64,000 nucleotides of DNA from an uncultured Geobacteraceae bacterium (GTDB taxonomy: Bacteria; Desulfobacterota; Desulfuromonadia; Geobacterales; Pseudopelobacteraceae). Under the pieces are notes generated by a model. That model ran no database searches, was not told the DNA's origin, and saw only the letters and a list, made by a program, of their open reading frames with translations. The translations under genes were made by a program, and so were the position numbers. The DNA lies in the NCBI GenBank assembly GCA_903939115.1, contig CAJAFV010000073.1:20057-84056 (forward strand), in the 5' to 3' direction. How positions within the stretch are numbered: the stretch's first letter is position 1; every line of letters starts with the position of its first letter. Positions 24,884-32,850 of the stretch are shown piece by piece.

Positions 24884-25552
24884 TCAGTCGGTTTTTGCTG
24901 GTATACCTCCGTCCATGAGCACCTTGCCGCCATACTCGGCATTCTTGCGTACAAGCATTTCTGCCAGATCGGCATCCTTTTTCTGGAATGCATCGATAAT
25001 CTTTTCGTGCTCCTGCACCGATATTGCCATCCGTCCCGGGAGACTGAGAGACGCTAAGCGCAGTCGCTGAAATTTGGTAACCAGGCCGGCAATTAAATCA
25101 TGCAGTTTTTCATTGTCAGCTGCCTTGATAAACAGCTCATGAAAGTCGCTATGAATTTTGAAGAAATGTTTGATATCACCGCTTTTAGCAAGTTCTGCCA
25201 ACTTGTTATTGATCACCTGGAGACGTTCAAGCTCTTTTTCACTGAGGTTTTCGCAGGCACGCCTCGCTGCATAACCCTCCATGATGCTTTTGATGGCATA
25301 AAACTCTTCGACATCTTTCGGACTGTATTCGCTGACGACCGCTCCTCTGCGGGGGATCACCGTCAGGTAGCCTTCTGATTCCAGTTGCCGGAACGCTTCC
25401 CGTATCGGAGTGCGGCTGATTCCGTAGCGTTCGGCCAGTTCCGGTTCAGAGACCCGGCTGCCCGCCTTGAGCGTTCCGGAAACGATCGCATCACGGATAT
25501 TCTCAAGAATTTTTTCACGAAGCGTCAGATGTTTTTCATGCGATTTTTTCAT
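24884..25552 (-). CDS. GntR-family transcriptional regulator, FadR/FCD subfamily
   Basis: About 222 residues from ATG 25552. N-terminal winged helix: LREKILENIRDAIVSGTLKAGSRVSEPELAERYGISRTPIREAFRQLESEGYL. The C-terminal all-helical FCD domain has the expected metal/ligand histidines and acids (DFHELFIKAADN, EHEKIIDAF). Effectors of this group are usually small organic acids. A frame extension to 25591 exists but starts inside the operator, so I prefer 25552. An operator-like palindrome and promoter lie directly upstream, pointing to autoregulation. The ligand and target genes are unknown. Confidence 0.88.
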   Translation of the reverse strand: MKKSHEKHLTLREKILENIRDAIVSGTLKAGSRVSEPELAERYGISRTPIREAFRQLESEGYLTVIPRRGAVVSEYSPKDVEEFYAIKSIMEGYAARRACENLSEKELERLQVINNKLAELAKSGDIKHFFKIHSDFHELFIKAADNEKLHDLIAGLVTKFQRLRLASLSLPGRMAISVQEHEKIIDAFQKKDADLAEMLVRKNAEYGGKVLMDGGIPAKTD

Positions 25553-25589
25553 GATATGTATGCATAACCCCCGGATGGAATTTTTATTC

Positions 25590-25617
25590 ATTGTATACAG
25601 TATGCAATGTTTGTCAA
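25590..25617 (-). promoter_or_regulatory. Promoter and overlapping palindromic operator of the GntR gene
   Basis: On the minus strand TTGACA (25617-25612), 16 bases, then TACAAT (25595-25590). The near-perfect 19-base palindrome ATTGTATACAGTATGCAAT (25590-25608) covers the -10 box and spacer, as expected for a self-repressing regulator. Confidence 0.72.
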
Positions 25618-25751
25618 TTATATCGCGAGTAACATTTGTCTATTGTATGGTTAACGAAGCGGTAACTCTCTGCATATTTATTGCGATTATTGCCATGAAC
25701 AGCAGAAAGCAGCTTGTTTTTTTGAGCACTTACAGGTAATCTGCTGCCCCA

Positions 25752-26801
25752 ATGGATCCGGTAAGACACCTCAAAATATCGTTTTTTGTCCTTCTCATGC
25801 TTATTTCAGGCGGGACGTTCGGCTATATGTCCATCGAAGGATGGCGAATGCTTGATGCCGCCTACATGACGGTTATTACCCTGGGAACTGTTGGCTTCAA
25901 AGAGGTCCACGACCTTTCCGATGGCGGGAAAGTTTTCACGATGGGGTTAATTGTAGTTGGCGTCAGCGTATTGGGCTATATCGTCGGAAGTCTGGCCCAG
26001 ATCATGTTCGAAGGGCAGTTCCAGAGAATCATGGGGAGGAAAAAGGTGGAAAAGCAGATTAGTTCGCTGTCAGGACACTATATTATTTGCGGCTTTGGCC
26101 GGATTGGTTCACTTATTTGCAAGGAGTTTAAAGCAAGCGGACTGAAATTTGTGATCATTGAAAAAAGTGTAGAGGCGGCCGAGCGTCTTTCGGAAGATGG
26201 CTATCTGTTCATGAAAGGCGATGCCACCCTCGATGAGACTCTGCTCAAGGCAGGAATCAGCAGGGCTAAAGGGCTGATATCCGTTGTCACATCTGACACG
26301 GAAAACGTGTATATCACCCTGACGGCGCGAGGTCTCAATCCTGATCTTTATATCATGGCCCGTTCCGGAGAGGAAGGTTCTGACATCAAACTCAAGCGGG
26401 CCGGGGCCAACAAAGTTGTCTCGCCCTACACCATCGGCGGCAACCGTATGGCTCAATCGATATTACGGCCGAACGTCGTCGATTTTATCGAGCTTGCCAT
26501 TGGCGGCGAACATGCGGAATTGCAGATGGAGGAGATCGTTATCCCGGCGCACTCGGCATTTGTCGGCGAAACACTGGTCAGTTCCGGATTCCGTAAGGAG
26601 ATTGGCGTCATTATCGTCGGCATAAAAAAGAGTCATGGCAAAATGGTGTTCAATCCGCACTCCCAAACCAAGATCGAGGAGCATGACACGCTGATCGTGC
26701 TTGGCGATCCGGACTCGATTAATAAGCTTGAGGATCTTGTCGTCCGGGCAGCTACCGATGAAGTTATTAAAAAACACAGGAAAGATCACCATGGAAAATA
26801 A
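25752..26801 (+). CDS. Two-TM potassium channel with RCK (TrkA-N/TrkA-C) domains
   Basis: 349 residues. TM1 about 8-27, pore loop with selectivity-filter sequence TLGTVGFKE (43-51), TM2 about 58-82, then an RCK Rossmann domain (HYIICGFGRIGSLICKEF; Asp/Glu acceptor region KGDATLDETLLKAG) and a TrkA-C domain (about 255-335). The architecture matches MthK-type channels. The filter TVGF-K-E departs from the usual TVGYGD: F for Y is tolerated, but K-E in place of G-D is odd. The stop overlaps the next gene by 11 bases. Confidence 0.9.
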   Translation: MDPVRHLKISFFVLLMLISGGTFGYMSIEGWRMLDAAYMTVITLGTVGFKEVHDLSDGGKVFTMGLIVVGVSVLGYIVGSLAQIMFEGQFQRIMGRKKVEKQISSLSGHYIICGFGRIGSLICKEFKASGLKFVIIEKSVEAAERLSEDGYLFMKGDATLDETLLKAGISRAKGLISVVTSDTENVYITLTARGLNPDLYIMARSGEEGSDIKLKRAGANKVVSPYTIGGNRMAQSILRPNVVDFIELAIGGEHAELQMEEIVIPAHSAFVGETLVSSGFRKEIGVIIVGIKKSHGKMVFNPHSQTKIEEHDTLIVLGDPDSINKLEDLVVRAATDEVIKKHRKDHHGK

Positions 26802-27558
26802 AATTCATGCCCATGTTCCCTATGGCCGCCTGGCGGAACATCTTGACTATGCAATTGCGAATCGCATTAATCCTGAGGTTTTTTTTCCTGCCGAGGCACT
26901 CGATCATCTGGTTTGGGAAAAGCTGGCTTCACTGGCTGGCGCGATTCACTCAGCAGGCCTAAAGACGACGATTCATGCCCCTTTTCTCGATCTCAATCCG
27001 GGGGCGGTTGATCCGAGCATTCGCGCTGCAAGCCGTCATCGCATCCAGCAGGTCCTGCAGGCAGCAGAGCTGCTTCGACCCGAGGTAATCGTGGTTCATC
27101 CCGGTTACGATGACCTTCATTACGGAGACAACCGCCTGGTCTGGCTGAAAAACAGTATCAACTTTTGGCAGGAGTTCGTACCCAAAGCCCGCGAGCTTGG
27201 TACCGTTCTGGCGGTTGAAAATATTTACGAGAAGGAGCCGTCCACAATCAAGGCGCTGCTTGATGCTGTTGATGATCCCCGTTTCCGGCACTGCTTTGAC
27301 GTGGGGCACTGGAATATGTTCACCACGGTGACTCTCAAGGAGTGGTTCAGCGAGCTCGGTGAGTACATTGTCGAGAGCCATATACATGACAATCATGGAG
27401 AGAGCGACGAGCACCTGCCGGTGGGCGAAGGTGCCATCAATTTTGCACAGTTTTTCCCGCTGCTGAATCAGTACGCGCCCGATGCCGTCTGGACGGTTGA
27501 GGCGCACAATACCGAACATCTGCAGCGGGCGATGAAAAATATCAAAAACTACATTTGA
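26791..27558 (+). CDS. Sugar phosphate isomerase/epimerase-like TIM-barrel protein
   Basis: 255 residues from ATG 26791, inside the end of the channel gene. Xylose isomerase-like/AP-endonuclease-2 fold motifs: TTIHAPFLDLNPGA, VIVVHPGYD, VLAVENIYEKEP, HCFDVGHWNMF, ESHIHDNHGESDEHLPVGEGAINF and WTVEAHN. The histidines and acids would bind a divalent metal triad as in endonuclease IV-like enzymes. The substrate is unknown; DNA repair is less likely than sugar or cyclitol metabolism because the DNA-binding loops are short. It is followed 18 bases later by galE. Confidence 0.82.
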   Translation: MENKIHAHVPYGRLAEHLDYAIANRINPEVFFPAEALDHLVWEKLASLAGAIHSAGLKTTIHAPFLDLNPGAVDPSIRAASRHRIQQVLQAAELLRPEVIVVHPGYDDLHYGDNRLVWLKNSINFWQEFVPKARELGTVLAVENIYEKEPSTIKALLDAVDDPRFRHCFDVGHWNMFTTVTLKEWFSELGEYIVESHIHDNHGESDEHLPVGEGAINFAQFFPLLNQYAPDAVWTVEAHNTEHLQRAMKNIKNYI

Positions 27559-27576
27559 GTTAATAAAGGAGAGCAG

Positions 27577-28563
27577 ATGAAAGAAACTATACTAGTAAGT
27601 GGCGGGTGCGGATATATTGGCAGTCATGTTGTGCGGCAGCTCTCAGAATCCGGCAGCACCGTTGTGGTGTATGATAACCTTTCCACCGGCTTTCGCGATG
27701 CCCTCACCCATGGCGAAGAGTTGGTCGTGGGGGAACTGGCTGATCGCGAAGCGCTGGAAGCGCTCTTTAAACGCTATAAATTTACCACAGTCCTGCATTT
27801 TGCCGCAGCCATCATAGCACCGGAATCGGTCTCGCTGCCGTTGAAATACTATGGCAACAATACCCGCAACACCCTGGGACTTCTTGAAACATGCGTTAAA
27901 TTCGGCGTGAAACAGTTTGTCTTTTCCAGTACCGCTGCGGTGTATGGTTTTCCCGATGGTGGTGTGGCCTCTGAAGAGACGGTGCCGGCTCCGATTAACC
28001 CCTACGGGACCTCCAAGCTGATGAGTGAGTGGATGTTGCGTGATGTTGCCGCAGCGCACGACATGAAGTATGTTGCGCTCCGTTACTTCAACGTAGCGGG
28101 CGCGGACCCGCAGGCCCGCATGGGGCAGCGAACCCCCGAAGCGACGCATCTGCTCAAGGTCGCCTGCCAGGCAGCCCTCGGAATGCGGGACAGTGTCAGC
28201 ATCTACGGGATCGATTATCCGACCCCGGACGGCACCGGAATTCGTGATTATATCCACATTGAGGATCTTGCCTCCGCCCACCTCTGCGCATTAAAGTATC
28301 TTGGCAATGGTGGTGAATCAACTATCATGAACGTTGGTTATGGACATGGCAGCAGTGTTCGTGAGGTGCTTGAGGTCGTAAAAAAAGTCAGTGGAGCTGA
28401 TCTGAAGATTATCGAAGCTGACCGGCGCCCCGGAGACCCGGCCTCACTGGTAGCCAAGGCCGATAAAATAAGGACGCTGACCGGTTGGCAGCCACGCCAC
28501 AACAGCCTCGAAACAATTGTCGCCGATGCCTGGCGTTGGGAAAGCCTGTTGGCGGGAAAATAA
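27577..28563 (+). CDS. galE: UDP-glucose 4-epimerase
   Basis: 328 residues of extended short-chain dehydrogenase fold. NAD-binding GGCGYIGSH (8-16), FSSTAAVYG, catalytic YGTSK, and substrate-region motifs LRYFNVAGADP, HLLKVACQAALG, DYIHIEDLASAH and the C-terminal EADRRPGDPASLVAKADK. It interconverts UDP-glucose and UDP-galactose for surface polysaccharide. Related C4-epimerases of UDP-GlcNAc cannot be excluded. It has a good GGAG ribosome-binding site and the PilZ gene follows. Confidence 0.93.
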   Translation: MKETILVSGGCGYIGSHVVRQLSESGSTVVVYDNLSTGFRDALTHGEELVVGELADREALEALFKRYKFTTVLHFAAAIIAPESVSLPLKYYGNNTRNTLGLLETCVKFGVKQFVFSSTAAVYGFPDGGVASEETVPAPINPYGTSKLMSEWMLRDVAAAHDMKYVALRYFNVAGADPQARMGQRTPEATHLLKVACQAALGMRDSVSIYGIDYPTPDGTGIRDYIHIEDLASAHLCALKYLGNGGESTIMNVGYGHGSSVREVLEVVKKVSGADLKIIEADRRPGDPASLVAKADKIRTLTGWQPRHNSLETIVADAWRWESLLAGK

Positions 28564-28602
28564 TCTAAAAAATCAGGTATCTTGTCTGTTGATGAGGATT
28601 AT

Positions 28603-29325
28603 ATGGACTTTAGCTCTCTTTACATCAATCGAATTCAGACCTCTTTTGATGAAGATCAAAAAATGATTCTCACGACCTTTCGTGAAAAGCATACCACTAA
28701 AGACGGCTCAAAAGTAAGCCTTACCAACTATTTCAAGGGTTTACCGATTGTCTGCCCAGCGACTATTCTTGGCGTTGAACATGAAAATCTCGATCTGGAT
28801 ATCAACCATCAGCAGGCTGTTGCGATCTCGGCAGATCATTATACCCTGATTCGCAGTAAGCTTTTCCCGCTGCCTATAATGGCCCATGCCCAATATGTTA
28901 ATATCAAAAAACATATGGTGTCACTTAACAAGCTCTGTTTTGTCGAGGTGCTGGCTGAAAAGCGCGCAGCGGTGAGAGTGGAACTTGACCCTCCGGTACG
29001 AGCCACAATGCTGTTCGGCGATCATGCGGCAGTAGGACAGCTGCGGGATATTTCGACACAGGGAATAGCGATAGAAGCAGATGATTTTATTCCGCTTGAA
29101 AACGGTACTGAGATGTCGGTCAAGTTCATGCTGCCGGATCTGGTGCTGATGAAACAGACCCTGATCAAAGTGCCGGCAATACTCATTGGGGTTGGCGGTA
29201 GTGGCCCGCCATACCGTTACAGGATGGGAATAACTCCGGAAAAATATCAAGAACAGCTGATATCACGCTACAGTTTTCATCGTCAGGTTGATATTATTCG
29301 TGGCTTGAAGGGAATGGTTGGCTAA
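28603..29325 (+). CDS. PilZ-domain protein (candidate c-di-GMP receptor)
   Basis: About 240 residues from ATG 28603 (TTG 28582 is an alternative start). The N-terminal half resembles a YcgR-type flagellar-brake domain (about 10-115). The C-terminal PilZ domain begins with an RxxxR-like element (KRAAVRVELDPP) and has LRDISTQGIAIEAD, matching the [D/N]xSxxG motif. Together these bind cyclic di-GMP. It probably adjusts motility or polysaccharide output. It follows galE by 40 bases and its 3' end overlaps the converging M23 gene by 4 bases. Confidence 0.83.
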   Translation: MDFSSLYINRIQTSFDEDQKMILTTFREKHTTKDGSKVSLTNYFKGLPIVCPATILGVEHENLDLDINHQQAVAISADHYTLIRSKLFPLPIMAHAQYVNIKKHMVSLNKLCFVEVLAEKRAAVRVELDPPVRATMLFGDHAAVGQLRDISTQGIAIEADDFIPLENGTEMSVKFMLPDLVLMKQTLIKVPAILIGVGGSGPPYRYRMGITPEKYQEQLISRYSFHRQVDIIRGLKGMVG

Positions 29326-30116
29326 TGTAGTGGCGGGATGCTTTTTGTCCGCTGTAGTTCGTGGTAGACTGACAGTGGAAGTGGTCTGCTGTCCAAGAGT
29401 CGGAGCACGCTGAAGTGCAGATGCGTCGGTGATCGACGTTTTGCAGCGTTAAGGCCGCTGCGGCCCATTGTCGCCAGCAGGTCACCCGGCTTGACTATAG
29501 TTCCCGTTTCGACAAACAGCTCTTCATTATGGGCATAGTACACCAGCAGATTGTTAGCCGGGTCATAGACCCAGAGATACCTTCCCCCGCGCAGTTTGCT
29601 GCCCGAATGCCATTCCTTTTCAAGCGCGACAACAACCCCCCCGGTCATGGACAGTACCTGAACAGCTTTCCCGGTACGGTCATCACGGCTGTCCTGATTC
29701 CGGTCGTGAATAAAGATGTCATACGCCGGATGGCCGCCGTGACGATTGCCGCTGAAAAAATCATACCCACTCGCAACAAAACCATGATTTCCCCGTTTCT
29801 CGATGGCAGCGGCACTGTACCCTGCAACCGGGAAAATCCACTCTACTGGCGCATAGTCTCTGCCGCCACGTCCATAATAATCTGAGCGGATGGTGGCGAG
29901 TCTGACGGGGAGCTCTATGCGGGCAACAGCTTTACTGATTCCGCCGTCACGGATCAGATTGTTAAATTCATTAAAAGCCGAATAAAAGGGGAACGTTTCC
30001 GGAGAGGGTATGGCTTCAGTAATGGCATCTGCCGCTGAAAAATGTATCAGTACGTAAAGGACCGCTATGTATACTCTGCACCCGAATGATATCAATTTTA
30101 ATCCTGTCTGTACCAA
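29322..30116 (-). CDS. M23-family peptidoglycan endopeptidase (LytM domain)
   Basis: 264 residues. The N-terminal hydrophobic segment (about 5-30) is a signal peptide or anchor. Metallopeptidase motifs HPAYDIFI (HxxxD) and THLHFSVL (HxH) supply the zinc ligands; YAHNEELFVETGTIVKPGDLLATMGRSG is the typical M23 lipoyl-like core. Zinc ligands appear complete, so it should be an active endopeptidase rather than an EnvC-type activator. It is a separate unit downstream of cbiD on the minus strand. Confidence 0.88.
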   Translation of the reverse strand: MVQTGLKLISFGCRVYIAVLYVLIHFSAADAITEAIPSPETFPFYSAFNEFNNLIRDGGISKAVARIELPVRLATIRSDYYGRGGRDYAPVEWIFPVAGYSAAAIEKRGNHGFVASGYDFFSGNRHGGHPAYDIFIHDRNQDSRDDRTGKAVQVLSMTGGVVVALEKEWHSGSKLRGGRYLWVYDPANNLLVYYAHNEELFVETGTIVKPGDLLATMGRSGLNAAKRRSPTHLHFSVLRLLDSRPLPLSVYHELQRTKSIPPLH

Positions 30117-30141
30117 AATGTGATCAAGTCCCTACAGCAAA

Positions 30142-31377
30142 TTACCTTTTATGGCCGCTCTGCTCTTTATGCTCTTTCGACTTCATGTTCTTCGGACAAT
30201 TGAACACAACAGTCCCGTCATATGCGCAGAGTAACGGCCATGCGATAAGCCCGGGAGCATGCACTGCCGCTACGGTTTTGACCCGATCTGCCACAATCTG
30301 CATGAGTTGTTTGTCAAAGTTGGTGGCAACGGCAATCTCGCGGGCGGTGTTGGCGTTAGAAATAATGGCCAGATATTCGGGCGGCACGCGTGCCGTCTCC
30401 GCCCATCCGAGCAGTACAGCCAGATCAAGCTCCGAGGCTGCCGCATGGGTGTTTTCATAGCCGCAGGCTATTTTGAGCAGCTTGGCAAACTGGCAGGCGA
30501 TGACCGGTCGGCAGAACCCGCGTTTTTGGCAGGCCTGCAGAGTGTACGCCACGTGATCGCCCATCATTATATAGGCTTCTTCGGTTAGCGGCGCTTGGTT
30601 CAAGGTTGGTAGTTCCTGGTTCAAGGTTCGTGGTTCCTGGTTCGTAGTAGTGAACCTTGAACCTTGAACCTTGAACAGATTTTGAACAGACATCTCGCTG
30701 CTGCGCCCGGTGGAGAGGACGACCGTCTCGCAGCCGCAAGCCCTAGCGACGTCAAGGGCTGCATCAATGGTATCAGTCCATGCTTTTGCCGAAATGGGGC
30801 GGACGATGCCGGTAGTGCCGAGAATCGAAAGTCCACCGATGATTCCAAGGCGGGCATTGAGGGTTTTTTTTGCGCGTTCTTCACCGTCGGGAATTGAAAT
30901 TTCAATGTGAAGAGTTAAGGGCTTGCCCTGAGCGAAGTCGAAGGGTGAAAGGTGAAGGGTGTGGGGTGAAAAAACAGAGAGAACAGCCTCCTCTATCATG
31001 CGACGCGGCACCGGATTTATGGCCCATTCACCCGGTGGAATCGTCAGGCCCGGCTTGGTTACCCTGCCGATGCCTATGCCACCGGTAATCAACATTGTTC
31101 CCTGAGCAGAGTCGAAGGGAGCCGATGTTATCCTTCCCCATACTTCCACACCGTTGGTTACATCCGGGTCATCACCGGCATCCTTAATTACGAAACAGCT
31201 TGCCTCATTCGTTGAGAACGACTGACAATGCAGGACAAAAAGGGCACTGTCACCGGTCGGAAGATCAATGCTGACTTCTGTGACGACGGCCTGATTTACC
31301 AGCATCAAAGCCGCGCCTTTGGCAGCAGCGGCGGCACAGGCGCCGGTGGTATAGCCCGTCCTGAGCGCTCGGGTCAT
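30142..31377 (-). CDS. cbiD: Cobalt-precorrin-5B C1-methyltransferase with repeat-derived insertions
   Basis: 411 residues. The N-terminal LRTGYTTGACAAAAAKGA is the CbiD hallmark; DAGDDPDVTNG, TKPGLTIPPGEWAINPVPRRMI, GGLSILGTTGIVRPIS and VVLSTGRSSE confirm it. It methylates C1 in anaerobic cobalamin synthesis. Three segments look foreign: PFDSAQG (87-93), PFDFAQG (145-151) and a Gln/Pro-rich stretch at about 234-263. Each is encoded by repetitive DNA and keeps frame, so the protein is longer than usual for CbiD. The ATG overlaps the stop of a 30-residue peptide gene (ATGA). Confidence 0.93.
   Translation of the reverse strand: MTRALRTGYTTGACAAAAAKGAALMLVNQAVVTEVSIDLPTGDSALFVLHCQSFSTNEASCFVIKDAGDDPDVTNGVEVWGRITSAPFDSAQGTMLITGGIGIGRVTKPGLTIPPGEWAINPVPRRMIEEAVLSVFSPHTLHLSPFDFAQGKPLTLHIEISIPDGEERAKKTLNARLGIIGGLSILGTTGIVRPISAKAWTDTIDAALDVARACGCETVVLSTGRSSEMSVQNLFKVQGSRFTTTNQEPRTLNQELPTLNQAPLTEEAYIMMGDHVAYTLQACQKRGFCRPVIACQFAKLLKIACGYENTHAAASELDLAVLLGWAETARVPPEYLAIISNANTAREIAVATNFDKQLMQIVADRVKTVAAVHAPGLIAWPLLCAYDGTVVFNCPKNMKSKEHKEQSGHKR
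30597..30676. repeat. Short-unit repeat inside cbiD
   Basis: Alternating GGTTCAAGGTT / GGTTCCTGG units followed by their inverted form, three GAACCTT units. It encodes an in-frame Gln/Pro/Thr-rich insert of about 30 residues in CbiD. It looks like an intergenic-type palindromic repeat invading a gene. Confidence 0.8.
30926..30945. repeat. 20-bp repeat in cbiD, copy 1
   Basis: CCCTGAGC-GAAG-TCGAAGGG; on the coding strand it gives PFDFAQG. It pairs with a near-identical copy at 31100-31119. Confidence 0.75.
31100..31119. repeat. 20-bp repeat in cbiD, copy 2
   Basis: CCCTGAGC-AGAG-TCGAAGGG; it encodes PFDSAQG in the same protein frame as copy 1 at 30926-30945. Confidence 0.75.
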
Positions 31378-31466
31378 GCCCTTCTCATCGGGAATAGATG
31401 CAAGAAAAGGAGTGTGATAAACGAGAGCGTTATGCCGATACCTGCCAGGAGGATGATTTTTGACAT
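31374..31466 (-). CDS. 30-residue single-helix membrane peptide overlapping cbiD
   Basis: ATG at 31466 has AAGGAG about 7 bases upstream; the frame runs 30 codons to a TGA that overlaps the cbiD ATG by 4 bases. The product is MSKIILLAGIGITLSFITLL followed by FLHLFPMRRA: one hydrophobic helix with a positive C-terminus. cbiD itself has only a poorly spaced SD, so this peptide gene may deliver ribosomes to cbiD or encode a small membrane component. No family recognised. Confidence 0.6.
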   Translation of the reverse strand: MSKIILLAGIGITLSFITLLFLHLFPMRRA

Positions 31467-31504
31467 GTGTCTTGCTCCTTGATTGGCTTAAGTGCTTGAT
31501 GCTC

Positions 31505-31891
31505 CTACCAGAGGCGCTTGACGCCATATTTGGAAAGCACCGTATCAGCGGAGATCAGGGTCATTTTTTCGCTCAGAGCCTGAGCAATGAGGAGTCGGTC
31601 AAAGGGGTCACGATGGTGAAAAGGAAGGGTCTCAACTTTCGCAACATGCCTGAAATCTATTGAGAGTAGCTGAAAATCATTGGTTGCCAGCTCATCAGGT
31701 ATAAAGCGGTCGAGTGATTTAGTGATCTGGAGTTTGCCTATACTTGCCTTGATGGCCAATTCCCAACAACTTGCAAGGCTCAAATAACATTCGTTTAATT
31801 CGCTGGAGATGGCACTTCGCGCCGGTTGAGAAAGAGATGGATCATTGTTTATCCACCAGAGAAACGTATGTGTATCAAGGAGTAGACGCAT
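31505..31891 (-). CDS. PIN-domain toxin (VapC-like)
   Basis: 128 residues. PIN nuclease acids: D6 in LLLDTHTFLWW, E43 in SCWELAIK, and D95/D99 in HHRDPFDRLLIAQAL. It matches the subgroup with the THTFLWW start that pairs with Phd/YefM antitoxins. Expected activity is Mg2+-dependent RNA cleavage. The start overlaps the antitoxin stop by one base (TGATG). The module lies between cbiC and cbiD, so it interrupts a cobalamin gene run. Confidence 0.9.
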   Translation of the reverse strand: MRLLLDTHTFLWWINNDPSLSQPARSAISSELNECYLSLASCWELAIKASIGKLQITKSLDRFIPDELATNDFQLLSIDFRHVAKVETLPFHHRDPFDRLLIAQALSEKMTLISADTVLSKYGVKRLW

Positions 31892-32118
31892 CAGCGATAC
31901 TCGGAAAAATCCGCCAGAGGTTCGTCAAAGTCAGGGGCGACATAAAGAATTTTCCCCTTCGCGGAACCGGGTTGACGCCCTTTGCCAGCATTTTTAACCG
32001 GGACAAGTCTAAGAATTGGCTTATTGTCCCGTGCAATAAGAACATCTTCTCCAGTTAACGCCTTTTGAATCAGTTCTGAAAAATGTGATTTTGCTTCTGC
32101 TATATTAAATTGCGGCAT
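31891..32118 (-). CDS. Phd/YefM-family antitoxin
   Basis: 75 residues. The N-terminus MPQFNIAEAKSHFSELIQKALTGEDVLIARDNKPILRLVPV is the Phd/YefM DNA-binding fold; the C-terminal tail (about 50-75, PDFDEPLADFSEY) would wrap and neutralise the PIN toxin encoded immediately downstream. Coupled translation (TGATG) and gene order antitoxin-toxin are as usual for these modules. It probably represses its own promoter together with the toxin. Confidence 0.9.
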   Translation of the reverse strand: MPQFNIAEAKSHFSELIQKALTGEDVLIARDNKPILRLVPVKNAGKGRQPGSAKGKILYVAPDFDEPLADFSEYR

Positions 32119-32205
32119 ATCACGCTCCTATGTGGTCATGCTACATGACTAATCACTTTCGGTCAAGCACTCTATGCCTCATTCTATGCCTCAGCAGTCT
32201 ATGCC

Positions 32206-32850
32206 TCAAACTGCAAGATTTTTATTTGCCAGGATGGCCAGTGCGTTTACGACTGCGGCCGCAACATTGGATCCACCTTTGCGACCGATATTTGTTATGA
32301 ATGGTATGTCGTGACTGCCTGACGCCAGGGCATTTTTGCTCTCTTCTGCCCCGACAAAACCGACCGGCAGTCCGATGATGAGAGCCGGTTTAGCGGCACC
32401 GGCTTCGACCAGTCGGAGCAGTTCAAAGAGAGCTGTCGGGGCGTTGCCGATAACGAAGATCCGATTGTCCGGATTGGCAACGGCCGTGCGCATGGCGATG
32501 ATGGAGCGGGTGACGCCTTCGGCCAGCGCCTGTGCGGCAACATCCGGATCGGCAACGTGACAGGAGGCTGAACATCCCAGCGGATTCAGGCGCGGTTTAC
32601 TGATTCCGGAAAGGGCCATGTTCGTGTCGGTGACAATCCCGGCGCCGCTCTTGAGCGCAGCTACCGCCTTTTCAATCACGCCATCTGACAGCACCATGGA
32701 TTGGGTATATTCAAAGTCGGCGCTGGTATGGATTGCCCGGCGCACAACCTGCCACTCCGCCATGGGCCAGCCATGATTGCCGGCTTCGTCATCAATGATG
32801 GCAAATGATGCCGCTTCAATTTCCTCCGGTTTCATGCTCAATGAATCCAT
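32206..32850 (-). CDS. cbiC: Cobalt-precorrin-8 methylmutase
   Basis: 214 residues from the ATG at 32850 that overlaps the cbiX stop (TAATG); GTG 32859 is an alternative. Key segments: MVRRAIHTSADFEY-like (VVRRAIHTSADFEY) with the catalytic histidine, GAGIVTDTNMALSGI, MRTAVANPDNRIFVIGNAPTAL and GLPVGFVGAEESK. It moves the methyl group from C11 to C12, giving cobyrinate. It lies directly downstream of cbiX in the same operon. Confidence 0.95.
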   Translation of the reverse strand: MDSLSMKPEEIEAASFAIIDDEAGNHGWPMAEWQVVRRAIHTSADFEYTQSMVLSDGVIEKAVAALKSGAGIVTDTNMALSGISKPRLNPLGCSASCHVADPDVAAQALAEGVTRSIIAMRTAVANPDNRIFVIGNAPTALFELLRLVEAGAAKPALIIGLPVGFVGAEESKNALASGSHDIPFITNIGRKGGSNVAAAVVNALAILANKNLAV

